Origin: an uncultured Bacteroidales bacterium
GTDB taxonomy: Bacteria > Bacteroidota > Bacteroidia > Bacteroidales > Bacteroidaceae
Assembly (NCBI GenBank): GCA_902781515.1
Contig: CACZJU010000004.1
Span: 124,001 to 188,000 of the forward strand
Direction: 5' to 3'
Length of the DNA stretch: 64,000 nt
Shown: positions 53,030-62,006 of the stretch, in pieces
Layout: every line of letters starts with the position of its first letter
Numbering within the stretch: position 1 is the stretch's first letter
Made by a program: the position numbers and the translations under genes
Notes under the pieces: generated by a model
The model's database searches: none
The model's input: the letters and a program-made list of their open reading frames with translations, nothing else
What the model was told of the DNA's origin: nothing

Positions 53030-54249
53030 GAATCGCCATAGCTTAGGAAACGGAAGTCGTGCGATAGGGCGTAGTCGTAAACGCGATGCCAGTCGTCGCC
53101 GATGAATGCCGAAACCAGAAGCAGCAGCGTTGACTGTGGTTGGTGGAAGTTCGTTATCATTCGTTCCACAATGCGGTATCGGTAGCCTGGTGCGATAATA
53201 ATCTGGGTAGATGCATGCAGCACATCGAGTTCGTTGTCGTCCATGAATTTCAGCAGGGCTGAAAGTGAGTCGAGTACTGATAACTGGGCAGTTTCAGGCT
53301 TTTCGTATGGTTCCCACTGACTTACGTGTGTCTGTCCGTTGCATCCCATCCAGTATAGGCTCTCGAGAGTGCGAACGCTGGTTGTGCCGACAGCAATAGC
53401 ACGTCCGCCGTGCTCGATAAGCTTCTCTATCGTATGACGACTGACGGCAATGTGCTCAGTGTGCATATCGTGCCCACCGATGTCCTCCGACTTCACTGGA
53501 CGAAACGTACCTGCTCCGACGTGCAGCGTCACCTCCTCGCGCTCAATGCCCCTTATGTCAAGCTCGTCGAGGACACGTTGCGTGAAGTGCAGTCCTGCTG
53601 TGGGAGCAGCCACGCTGCCCTCTATCTTGGAGTAAACGGTCTGATACGTCTGTTTGTCGCTCTCTTCTGTCTCGCGGTTCAGATATGGTGGAATGGGCAG
53701 CTCGCCCATAGCCTCCAGAATCTCTGACCAAGTGTAGTTGCCCGTCCATGAAAACGTAATCAATACCCCCCCTCCATCTCCCACGAGGGGGAGTGTTTTC
53801 CTTTCCCCTACTGGTTGATTGAGAGTGGGTTCCTTCTCAGCCTTTACCTCAATATCTTCTCCGTCAATGCTGACATCGGCGGTCAGGGGACCTTGCTTCC
53901 ATTTCTTCAGTCCGCCCACCATGCAGAACCAAGCTGTGCGTCCTCGCTGTGCGAAGTTCTCCTGATATTCGCGAGGCAAGGCTGGTTCCAAGACCAGAAT
54001 CTCCACGCGCGCGCCCGTTTCCTTATAAAAATATAGGCGCGCCTGTATCACGCGCGTGTTATTCATCACCAGCAACGAACCCTTTGGCAGCAGGCTCGGA
54101 ATGTCATAGAAATGGCGCTCGCTTATCTCGCCTCGGTCGTAGATGAGCAGCTTGCTTTGGTCGCGCTCAGCCAGAGGAAACTTGGCAATCCTTTCGTCTG
54201 CCAACTCATAGCTATAGTCCTTTATTTGTATTGTTCGTGGGTCAGTCAT
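52999..54249 (-). CDS. queA: S-adenosylmethionine:tRNA ribosyltransferase-isomerase
   Basis: This 416-residue enzyme makes epoxyqueuosine in tRNA. Motifs include ADERIAKFPLAERDQSKLL, VMNNTRVIQARLYF, GSVAAPTAGLHFT and NFHQPQSTLLLLVSAFIG. I choose the ATG at 54249 over a TTG two codons upstream. A segment (ERKTLPLVGDGGG, about residues 150-162) is encoded by a GC palindrome-like insertion. The last residues are encoded by copies of the GATTAGTAAT array. Confidence 0.95.
   Translation of the reverse strand: MTDPRTIQIKDYSYELADERIAKFPLAERDQSKLLIYDRGEISERHFYDIPSLLPKGSLLVMNNTRVIQARLYFYKETGARVEILVLEPALPREYQENFAQRGRTAWFCMVGGLKKWKQGPLTADVSIDGEDIEVKAEKEPTLNQPVGERKTLPLVGDGGGVLITFSWTGNYTWSEILEAMGELPIPPYLNRETEESDKQTYQTVYSKIEGSVAAPTAGLHFTQRVLDELDIRGIEREEVTLHVGAGTFRPVKSEDIGGHDMHTEHIAVSRHTIEKLIEHGGRAIAVGTTSVRTLESLYWMGCNGQTHVSQWEPYEKPETAQLSVLDSLSALLKFMDDNELDVLHASTQIIIAPGYRYRIVERMITNFHQPQSTLLLLVSAFIGDDWHRVYDYALSHDFRFLSYGDSSILIPRQTH
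53766..53794. repeat. GC-rich palindrome-like segment read in frame in queA
   Basis: A C-rich run, CTCCC, ACGA and GGGGGAG form an imperfect palindrome resembling those at 68-85, 3893-3911 and 4036-4054. It encodes a Gly/Leu-rich loop in QueA. Confidence 0.5.
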
Positions 54250-54304
54250 AGACAATAAAATGTAAAAATCGCTACGAAGTTACAAAAATATCGTGGAAAA
54301 ACGT

Positions 54305-54312
54305 TATATTTG
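54305..54312 (+). promoter_or_regulatory. Candidate promoter of the papain-like gene
   Basis: TATATTTG at 54305-54312 matches the -7 consensus about 40 bp before the gene. The region also starts the divergent queA gene. Confidence 0.55.
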
Positions 54313-54352
54313 CGTGCGATACTATGTATAAAACCATAAAAACTTATATATC

Positions 54353-57300
54353 ATGAAGCACTTCATCAGTAGTTTGCTTGCCTTCTGCCTATTGGCTCCG
54401 GCAGCTGTGAATGCACAGGATTTGAAACGGGATGCCAATTCCGAGTACAATCCCACCAATTTGCCACCTGAACCGTCACTTGTCAAGTACGGCAAGGCTT
54501 CGAGCCGTCAGAAGGCCCGAGCTTTGGCTCAAGAAACCGGCTTGCCCGACCATTGGAACAATGCCGAAACCAAGTATTTCCCACCCGTCTTCAATCAGGA
54601 TGGCGGCTCGTGCGGCTCTGCTTCGCGCATCTGCTATATGTTTACCCACGAGATTAACTCGTATCGCGACGTTGCCAGCAACACGGCCGAGACCATGTAT
54701 CCCAGTCACTTCGTATGGCTGCTGACATACGGCAACTCGTCGAAGGACGATTTCGTGACCAACGTCGGAGTGCCCAATGCCCAGACATACGGAGGACGTA
54801 CCTACAGTAAGTACTTTGGCAACCAGGACGAACGCAACGAAGCCTTCGGATGGATGCAGGGCTACGATCGCTGGTATTCAGGTTTCTTCAACCGTATGAC
54901 ATCCCCCACGCAAAACCCCTATACGCTGGGAACCGAAGAAGGTCGTCTCGCAGCTAAAGCTTGGCTCTACAACCACGCAGGCGACACCTCGTACAAGACC
55001 GGTGGCCTTATCGGACTTGGCGTTGCATCAGGTGGAACATGGGCATCTATCCCCAAGACCGAGACCAACGACGCTTTGGGAGTCACTGGAATGTCCTATG
55101 TGAAGAAGTGGGGCACAAGTATTGACCACGCTCTGACAATGGTGGGCTACGACGACCGTATCGAGTTCGATATCGATGGCAACGGCGTCTATGGCGAAGA
55201 AGACAAAGACGAGAAGGGCGCTTGGATTATCGTGAACTCATGGGGTTCAGGCTGGTGCAATGGAGGCTTCATCTATTGCCCCTATGCAATGGCTGGTCCG
55301 AGTGTAGATTCCAATGGTAAACTGACAGGCTTCTGGACAGGTGAGCTTTACCACACTCGCAAGGATTATCGCCCCTTCCGCACCATTAAGCTGAAGATGG
55401 ACTATACACGTCGCAGCGAACTGTATCTGCAGGCTGGCGTCAGCGCCGACCTCAATGCTACAAAGCCCGACAAACTCATCGCTATGGACCACTTCAAGTA
55501 TGCAGGCGACGGACAAAGTGGAAACACCAACCCTGCACCAGAGGTTCCCATGCTCGGTAAGTGGGCAAACGGCAAGATGCATACCGAACCTATGGAGTTC
55601 GGCTACGACCTTACCGACCTTTCTGCAGGTTTCGACCGCAGTCAGCCCTTGAAGTATTTCTTCGTTGTCAATACACGTGACTGGGGCCTTGGCGAAGGTC
55701 ACATCTACGGGGCAAGCATCATCGACTACGAATACGACCAGGAAGGTCTGGAGACTCCGTTCGACATCACCGATAACAGTGCTGTTGAGGTTAAGAGTGC
55801 AGGTGCACAGACCATCATCAGCGTTATCGTTTACGGTAACTCGTACAACGCTCCTCAGAATGTGACTGTTGCTGACGGACAACTGAAATGGGATGCTCCA
55901 ATACGAACAGGTCACGCTCTTGTCGGCTATACAGTATATGCCGAGGGCGAGAAACTTGCAGACGTTAATACAGAAACATTTGCTTATGCTGTTGCCGACG
56001 GTACCAACTTTGCTATTACAGCCCGTTACGAAGGCGATGTTGAAAGCCGTCAGGTTTCTGCCACCGCAGCTGTGGTAAAGCCAGCCAGTAACAATCAGGT
56101 TGCCTTTACTGGTGGCGGTTTCAGTATTCCCGACATATTCACTTCAAAATACGAGGAGTGCACCATCGAATACTACATCAAGCCCAATAGCCTGACTAAC
56201 TACAACAATATGTTCGGTCCAGGGTGGGGCACTTTCCACGGACATTGCAACTCTGGTGGAGCTATGTCTATCGGATGGAACACAGGTAACGACCGTATCG
56301 CTTCAACCAGCAGTACCCTCAAGACTGGCACATGGACTCATGTTGCAATTGTAGTCAATGGCAACAAGATGACGGCGTATTTCAATGGCTCCAGCGTAGG
56401 TTCGGTAACCAGTTCCAATTATAGCGGTGTTGGCGGTTTCGGCAACCTTGTGTTCACAGGCAGCGGCAACAATGCCCAGAATGCCACTTACGATGAGATT
56501 CGTATTTGGAATCGTGCACGCACTGCAGCGGAGGTAAAGGCAGTGTACAATCGTGAATTCTATGGCGATGTAATGCCCGAAGGCCTGATAGCCTACTTTA
56601 AGGGCGACGTTTTTGAAAGCGATGGTAAGTCGTATCTGCGCGACTGCGTCGGCGGTCATCATGCTTTGCTAACTAACAAGTTTAGCAGTACAACCAGCAC
56701 TTCGCCAACTCTCTCTCGTCCGAAAGATAATACCAATATCCTTTCCATTGATGCTCCTACCGGAGATGTACAGGCTAACGTTCCTGTAACCTTGACGGCA
56801 ACACGCGGCGATGCCATTCGTCGTCTTGTATGGAGCATTCCTGAATTGAACATCACCGACTGGCACATTACCAGTCCTACCGTTGTGTTCCCACAGGCTG
56901 GCACATACACCGTAAAACTTTCAGGTTTCGACTATGAAGCCGATGCAAAGGTAACGGCCTCAAATCCTAATCCTGCCGACCGCGAGGCTACCGATGAACT
57001 TGTGCTGAACGTAGGTAGTGCTCCTGCCCTCGATGCTTCGTTCAGCGTAAGTGCTGCCGAGGTACCCAGCGGTGAGCACGTAAGCTTCCAAGTTGACAAC
57101 TTCGTACAGGGCTACGTCTATACCTGGTCAATGCCCGGAGCCGATGTCGAGACCGCTTGCACTCCTATCGCAGGTGCTACGTTCCAGAAGCCCGGTGACT
57201 ATGAGGTAACTCTGACTGTAACAGCACCTACAGGCGAAAATACCAAGAAGAAGCAGACGGTGAGCGTAACAGAAGTTGTGCCCCTGGCAGACTTCGAGGT

Positions 57301-58357
57301 TTCGGAGGCAATAATCATGAACAATGAAACAACAACATTGAAGGACCTTTCGAAGCATTATCCCACAAGCCTGAAATGGACTATTGACAACGGCGTGCAG
57401 AAGACCATAGTGAATGGTGGCAGCAGTTTCGACTTTACTCCTGCGGAACCAGGTGTTTATGATGTGACGTTGGAAGCTACTAATGGTAAGGGAACAAATA
57501 CTGTTACTATGGAACGAGCTGTCATAGTTACAAATGCCGATTCAAAGAATGGTTTGACGTTTACTCCAGAAGGTGCGACAGTAACTATCTCGAAGCCCAT
57601 AACTGATGCCACATCAATAACGAGGCTGACTATAGACTGGTGGATGAATGTCGAGAAGTTGAGTGCTCAATCCATTCAGCTCGGCGAGTCTTCGTCGATG
57701 GTCATCATGTCAACTCCAACCGGACAGATGTCTTTCTACGCCGGCGGCAAGTCCGTAAGCAGCACCGCGGACTACATCATTCCCGGCCAGTGGCACCATT
57801 ATGCAGTCATGTATAATGCTGGCACAGTAACATTCTTCCGCGATGGCAAGAAAATTAATACTCCATCGACAAAGGTGGCTACAACGATTACCCGTCCTGC
57901 TACATTTGCAATTACATCTTCAGGCAGCATCGATGAGTTCCGTATTTGGGAGAACACCACTACAGAAAATATTCTGAAGTCTATCATTAACCAGCCAATG
58001 GACGATCCCGAGTACTACATCACAGGTGATAAGAAGAACTATAAACTGCGCGTTTACTACCAGTTCAACCAGAGTAGTGGAGATGTTCAGGATTTAACTT
58101 CATACGAGAATACAGGTGTTCGTTCGGGCTTTGGTCCCGAAGGTGATGCCTGGGGTCTTTCGAAGGGCGTCTTCTGTCTGAACTTCAATTCGAGACTGCC
58201 GAACATCGTTGTTGATGGAATCAATGAAATCAATAATGGAGAATTGGTAATTGATAATGCCCGTAAGGGAGTGTTCGACTTGAGCGGCCGCCGTATTACA
58301 GGCACGCCGAAGCCAGGTCTCTATATCATCAACGGTAAGAAGAGGGTAGTAAGATAA
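54353..58357 (+). CDS. Large secreted papain-like (C1) peptidase with LamG and PKD-like domains
   Basis: This 1334-residue protein has a signal peptide and a C1 peptidase core: Cys87 in NQDGGSCGSASRICYMF, His259 in DHALTMVGYDD and Asn295 in IIVNSWGSGWCNGG. A LamG/concanavalin-like domain follows (about 580-745, ending DEIRIWNRARTAAEVK), then PKD-like domains (about 770-1050), a second LamG-like domain (about 1060-1220), and a C-terminal tail GVFDLSGRRI ... GLYIINGKKRVVR. The tail resembles sorting-type ends of Bacteroidetes secreted proteins. About residues 1290-1304 come from an AT-rich repeat (INNGELVIDNARKG). Confidence 0.9.
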   Translation: MKHFISSLLAFCLLAPAAVNAQDLKRDANSEYNPTNLPPEPSLVKYGKASSRQKARALAQETGLPDHWNNAETKYFPPVFNQDGGSCGSASRICYMFTHEINSYRDVASNTAETMYPSHFVWLLTYGNSSKDDFVTNVGVPNAQTYGGRTYSKYFGNQDERNEAFGWMQGYDRWYSGFFNRMTSPTQNPYTLGTEEGRLAAKAWLYNHAGDTSYKTGGLIGLGVASGGTWASIPKTETNDALGVTGMSYVKKWGTSIDHALTMVGYDDRIEFDIDGNGVYGEEDKDEKGAWIIVNSWGSGWCNGGFIYCPYAMAGPSVDSNGKLTGFWTGELYHTRKDYRPFRTIKLKMDYTRRSELYLQAGVSADLNATKPDKLIAMDHFKYAGDGQSGNTNPAPEVPMLGKWANGKMHTEPMEFGYDLTDLSAGFDRSQPLKYFFVVNTRDWGLGEGHIYGASIIDYEYDQEGLETPFDITDNSAVEVKSAGAQTIISVIVYGNSYNAPQNVTVADGQLKWDAPIRTGHALVGYTVYAEGEKLADVNTETFAYAVADGTNFAITARYEGDVESRQVSATAAVVKPASNNQVAFTGGGFSIPDIFTSKYEECTIEYYIKPNSLTNYNNMFGPGWGTFHGHCNSGGAMSIGWNTGNDRIASTSSTLKTGTWTHVAIVVNGNKMTAYFNGSSVGSVTSSNYSGVGGFGNLVFTGSGNNAQNATYDEIRIWNRARTAAEVKAVYNREFYGDVMPEGLIAYFKGDVFESDGKSYLRDCVGGHHALLTNKFSSTTSTSPTLSRPKDNTNILSIDAPTGDVQANVPVTLTATRGDAIRRLVWSIPELNITDWHITSPTVVFPQAGTYTVKLSGFDYEADAKVTASNPNPADREATDELVLNVGSAPALDASFSVSAAEVPSGEHVSFQVDNFVQGYVYTWSMPGADVETACTPIAGATFQKPGDYEVTLTVTAPTGENTKKKQTVSVTEVVPLADFEVSEAIIMNNETTTLKDLSKHYPTSLKWTIDNGVQKTIVNGGSSFDFTPAEPGVYDVTLEATNGKGTNTVTMERAVIVTNADSKNGLTFTPEGATVTISKPITDATSITRLTIDWWMNVEKLSAQSIQLGESSSMVIMSTPTGQMSFYAGGKSVSSTADYIIPGQWHHYAVMYNAGTVTFFRDGKKINTPSTKVATTITRPATFAITSSGSIDEFRIWENTTTENILKSIINQPMDDPEYYITGDKKNYKLRVYYQFNQSSGDVQDLTSYENTGVRSGFGPEGDAWGLSKGVFCLNFNSRLPNIVVDGINEINNGELVIDNARKGVFDLSGRRITGTPKPGLYIINGKKRVVR

Positions 58358-58375
58358 CCATCAAACACAATACAG

Positions 58376-58412
58376 AATAAAGCCCGACTGAAATCTCAGC
58401 CGGGCTTTATTA
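58376..58412. terminator. Bidirectional terminator
   Basis: AATAAAGCCCG (58376-58386) pairs with CGGGCTTTATT (58401-58411). It serves the plus-strand papain-like gene and the convergent secreted-protein gene. Confidence 0.9.
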
Positions 58413-58431
58413 TTTACGTTGTTTAAGTTTG

Positions 58432-61215
58432 TTACTTAACCACGAGTTTCTTACCACCTACAATGTAGAGACCCTTTGGCAGGCCCTCAACAGAGGTGTT
58501 GCGACGCAGTAGTTGACCATTCAGACTGTAAACACCTGCAGCAGCCTTAACAGCCTTAGCTTCTACGGCAGGAGCAGTAATGGCTGTGGGCTCGTATGCT
58601 CCGTAGTAGAACAGGTTGAAGTAATCGAAGAAAGGCATAGAACCGTTTGTGCTGGCAATCTCAACACGGAAACCAATCTTGATGTCGCCCTTCTCATCCA
58701 AAGAGAATGGAACGTATGTGTCGTAGTAGTCATTGTCGGCCTTCAGCATGTTGTCCATCAATGTTCCGTTACCATGACGATAGTCATAGTCATTGGTCAT
58801 AGCCAACATGTTTTCCAGAGTCAGGCCCTTTTCCTCATCAACATAGAAGAACGGGTGGATAAGAGCACTGTCATTGTTGGCATATACGCTGTAGTCAGTG
58901 GCAATAGTGCCCTTCTTTTCATCGGTGTATTCGTCAACCCTGTATGAACCACCAAGACGGATGGCAGCGCGAACCTTCAGCAGGTAGTTACCGGCAGGCA
59001 TGCCTGTGATTGTCTGATATACATCCTGAACAAGAGAAGTAGGACCGCTTGAACCGAACCACCAGCTTACGCAGTCTGTGCCAGTAGGCAGTACCATGTT
59101 TTCGGGATCTGTGAGACTCCAGCCAGCAGCATCTGTGTCGAAGTTGGGATTAACAAGCATGTTGGTGAAGTCAAAGTTGTTTCCCTGCTTTGGAGATACA
59201 CCGCAGAGGTAGAAGTCCTTAATAGCCTGTTTGATTTCCACTACTGTCTGTTCTACCAATTCGGCAGGAATGCCTGCAGGACTGGCAATGATGCTTTCAC
59301 CCTCAGTAATCCATACAGATATTTGTTCCTTGCTGATGTCAACACCATTGGCGTCAACGCTTTCTACCAAAGCCTTAGCTTCAGCAACGGCATCCTTCAG
59401 GTCTTCAAGAATCTGTCCTAACTCGGCAGCAGCCTTGTCAGCCATATACTTGTCCTTAGGACCAACGAACTGCAGTTCAACCTCGTCCCATGCAATCCAG
59501 TTGGCTGTGGTTGTAGCATCGATGTACAGACCGAAAGTCAGTTCCTGACCTTCGGCAGTTGTTTCCATTTCGAGTGTGTAAACCTCAGCAATACCATTAC
59601 CGGTATGAACGTCAACACTCTTATCGTTGAGGCGAATCTGTACACCAGTTACTGGGGTGCTAACGTCGCTCTGCTGAACAGCAACGGCAGATGCCTTCAA
59701 GATGTAATATCCAACGGGGAGTGGCTTGCCATTGGGCAGAGTAGTTACAGTCTGCGTAGCATAGTTCTCCTGACCATAGGCATCAGGATTCTTCACCCAG
59801 CATTCCATGAAGGGTTTTGTGAAACCTGTAACATTACCGCTGGTGTTGATGTGCAGGGCAGGATTAGCAGTTCCGCCATTGAGACAGGTCCAACCATTCA
59901 TGCTTGACATATCGCCGTTAGTGATAACATTGGCGGGGTGTGCATAGCTGGCATTTCCCATGCGGAATTTATCCATAGCCTCGTTCAATGCAGCTCTTGC
60001 ATTGTCGAATGGTTCGTCAACCATTTGGTCGAAATAATTATAGTCTGGATCAGCCGTAAAGTTTTCTATAGTCTGCGACATAACACCCTTGGCGGTATTA
60101 ATGGCTTGCTGGAATTCCTCCAGTCCCTCGGGCATTGTCTTTGCCAGTTCCTCGGCATCGGCTATAGCCTTCTGCAGACGGGCATACGAGGTGTTAATAG
60201 TATTGTATTTCTTAACCTCATCGTTCAAAGTGGTTGTTGCTTCTTCCAGAGTTGTGAGGTCGCTGTTTTCATCTTCAACCGTTAATTGAGCGTCATCGAT
60301 AGCATCCTGCAGTTCGCTCTTGTAGAATACGGCGTTGTCGCGTTCCTTAGCCTCTTTGGCAGCTGTAATGGCGGCGGTCAGAGTCTCGCGTGCAGCAGCA
60401 ATTCTTTCTACGTCCATTGATGCGTTCCAGTCGTCTTCGGAACCTACATAGTATAACTTCACGTTGTCGATAACCACCCAGTTTACATTGGGGTGATTGA
60501 ATCGGAAACCAATGGTCAGGGTCTCATCTTTTTCAATGTCCACGTCAACACCGAAGTTTACACCTGCTTCCATACCGAGCTTTGTTGTGCCGAACTCGCG
60601 TACTTGCTCATTTGCGTAGATTTCAAGACCATCGCTCTCTTCTGGATTGTCAGCACCTTGGAAGCAAGCTAAGATATCAACTGTCAGACGATAGTGACCA
60701 GCAGGCAGACCTGCAATGTCCTGATGGATATCACCGTCGCTGTTCAGCACGTTTTTACCATTATTACTGTTTGCCCACTGCTCAGCAAAATATGATATTG
60801 TTGTTGAGCTGGTGCTGGCAATGTTGTTGTTTCGGCTGTTCTGCTTCATGTTTGTGGATACCCAGCCGGTGATGTTGGTGGCATTGGTGGCATCCTTGTT
60901 GAAAGTCTGGTTTTGCACTTTCTCTGTTGCATCAATGGCGTTCTCTGCGATGAATGCATCGATAGCTTCCTGCAGGGCGATGATTATAGAGCGAACGGTT
61001 TCATCGTCTTCTGCATTCTCGGCATCAGTTTTTGCTGTGGAAATAGCAGCTTCGAGGCCGCTCTGACCTGATGCATAACTATCGCAATTTAACATGTAGG
61101 TGGCGTCTTCAATGACTGCCATCAATGACTTTTTGTGGACGATGGTTTCGTCCTGTGCCCATAGACCTGCTGTTGTGAACAAGGCCAGGGCCATTAGAAG
61201 TAATTTTCTCTTCAT
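58432..61215 (-). CDS. Large secreted modular protein with sorting-like tail
   Basis: This 927-residue protein has a signal peptide (MKRKLLLMALALFTTAGLWA) and alternating helical FIVAR-like stretches (AAISTAKTDAENAEDDETVR; AIADAEELAKTMPEGLEEFQ; LKDAVAEAKALVESVDANGV). Beta-sandwich modules with NGDMSSMNGWTCLNGG and NLLVNPNFDTDAAGWSL-like starts resemble carbohydrate-binding modules. It ends VYSLNGQLLRR ... GLYIVGGKKLVVK, the same tail type as its neighbours. No catalytic motif was seen. It probably binds glycan or an extracellular partner. Confidence 0.75.
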   Translation of the reverse strand: MKRKLLLMALALFTTAGLWAQDETIVHKKSLMAVIEDATYMLNCDSYASGQSGLEAAISTAKTDAENAEDDETVRSIIIALQEAIDAFIAENAIDATEKVQNQTFNKDATNATNITGWVSTNMKQNSRNNNIASTSSTTISYFAEQWANSNNGKNVLNSDGDIHQDIAGLPAGHYRLTVDILACFQGADNPEESDGLEIYANEQVREFGTTKLGMEAGVNFGVDVDIEKDETLTIGFRFNHPNVNWVVIDNVKLYYVGSEDDWNASMDVERIAAARETLTAAITAAKEAKERDNAVFYKSELQDAIDDAQLTVEDENSDLTTLEEATTTLNDEVKKYNTINTSYARLQKAIADAEELAKTMPEGLEEFQQAINTAKGVMSQTIENFTADPDYNYFDQMVDEPFDNARAALNEAMDKFRMGNASYAHPANVITNGDMSSMNGWTCLNGGTANPALHINTSGNVTGFTKPFMECWVKNPDAYGQENYATQTVTTLPNGKPLPVGYYILKASAVAVQQSDVSTPVTGVQIRLNDKSVDVHTGNGIAEVYTLEMETTAEGQELTFGLYIDATTTANWIAWDEVELQFVGPKDKYMADKAAAELGQILEDLKDAVAEAKALVESVDANGVDISKEQISVWITEGESIIASPAGIPAELVEQTVVEIKQAIKDFYLCGVSPKQGNNFDFTNMLVNPNFDTDAAGWSLTDPENMVLPTGTDCVSWWFGSSGPTSLVQDVYQTITGMPAGNYLLKVRAAIRLGGSYRVDEYTDEKKGTIATDYSVYANNDSALIHPFFYVDEEKGLTLENMLAMTNDYDYRHGNGTLMDNMLKADNDYYDTYVPFSLDEKGDIKIGFRVEIASTNGSMPFFDYFNLFYYGAYEPTAITAPAVEAKAVKAAAGVYSLNGQLLRRNTSVEGLPKGLYIVGGKKLVVK

Positions 61216-61244
61216 ACTTTTGTTTTGTTAATTAAAAAAATAGG

Positions 61245-62006
61245 TTAGTTGATGTTGTTAATAATTATTTCCACGGGGCAGTGGTCGCTGCCCATGATTT
61301 CGTTGTGTATAGAGGCAGACTCGAGTTGAGGTACGAGCCTGTTGCTCACAATGAAGTAGTCGATACGCCACCCTGCATTCTTCTCACGGGCGTGGAATCG
61401 GTAGCTCCACCATGAGTATGATCCTTCGAGGGTGGGGTAGAAGTGACGGAACGAATCGGTGAATCCGCTTCCGAGCAGTTCAGTCATCTTCTCGCGTTCT
61501 TGGTCGGTGAAGCCTGCGTTCTGACGATTCGACTTGGGATTCTTCAGATCTATCTCTTCGTGTGCCACGTTGAGGTCGCCGCAGAGGATTACGGGCTTCT
61601 TGGAATCCAACGCAAGCAGGTACTGTCGGAAGTCGTCCTCCCACTTCATACGATAGTCCAGTCGCTTCAGTCCGTCCTGACTGTTTGGTGTGTAGCAGCA
61701 TACAAGGTAGAAGTCTTTGTACTCCAACGTGATGAGACGCCCTTCGTGGTCGTGCTCGTCAACTCCCATTCCGTACTTCACGGAAAGTGGTTGGTGCTTT
61801 GTAAATATTGCAGTTCCTGAATACCCTTTCTTTTCGGCGTAGTTCCAATACGACTGGTAGCCAAGGAATGGCAAATCCAATTGTCCTTCCTGCATTTTTG
61901 TTTCCTGCAAGCAGAAGAAATCTGCATCCAGCGACTCAAAGGCTTCGGCAAAGTTTTTGCCTACTACGGCTCGCAAGCCGTTTACGTTCCATGAAATAAA
62001 CTTCAT
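61245..62006 (-). CDS. xth: Exodeoxyribonuclease III
   Basis: This 253-residue DNA-repair enzyme (AP endonuclease and 3' exonuclease) has FISWNVNGLRA, CLQETKMQEGQ, CGDLNVAHEEIDLKNPKSNR, GWRIDYFIVSNRL and GSDHCPVEI, carrying the metal and catalytic residues. Its ATG overlaps the stop codon of the upstream CotH-family gene. Confidence 0.96.
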   Translation of the reverse strand: MKFISWNVNGLRAVVGKNFAEAFESLDADFFCLQETKMQEGQLDLPFLGYQSYWNYAEKKGYSGTAIFTKHQPLSVKYGMGVDEHDHEGRLITLEYKDFYLVCCYTPNSQDGLKRLDYRMKWEDDFRQYLLALDSKKPVILCGDLNVAHEEIDLKNPKSNRQNAGFTDQEREKMTELLGSGFTDSFRHFYPTLEGSYSWWSYRFHAREKNAGWRIDYFIVSNRLVPQLESASIHNEIMGSDHCPVEIIINNIN

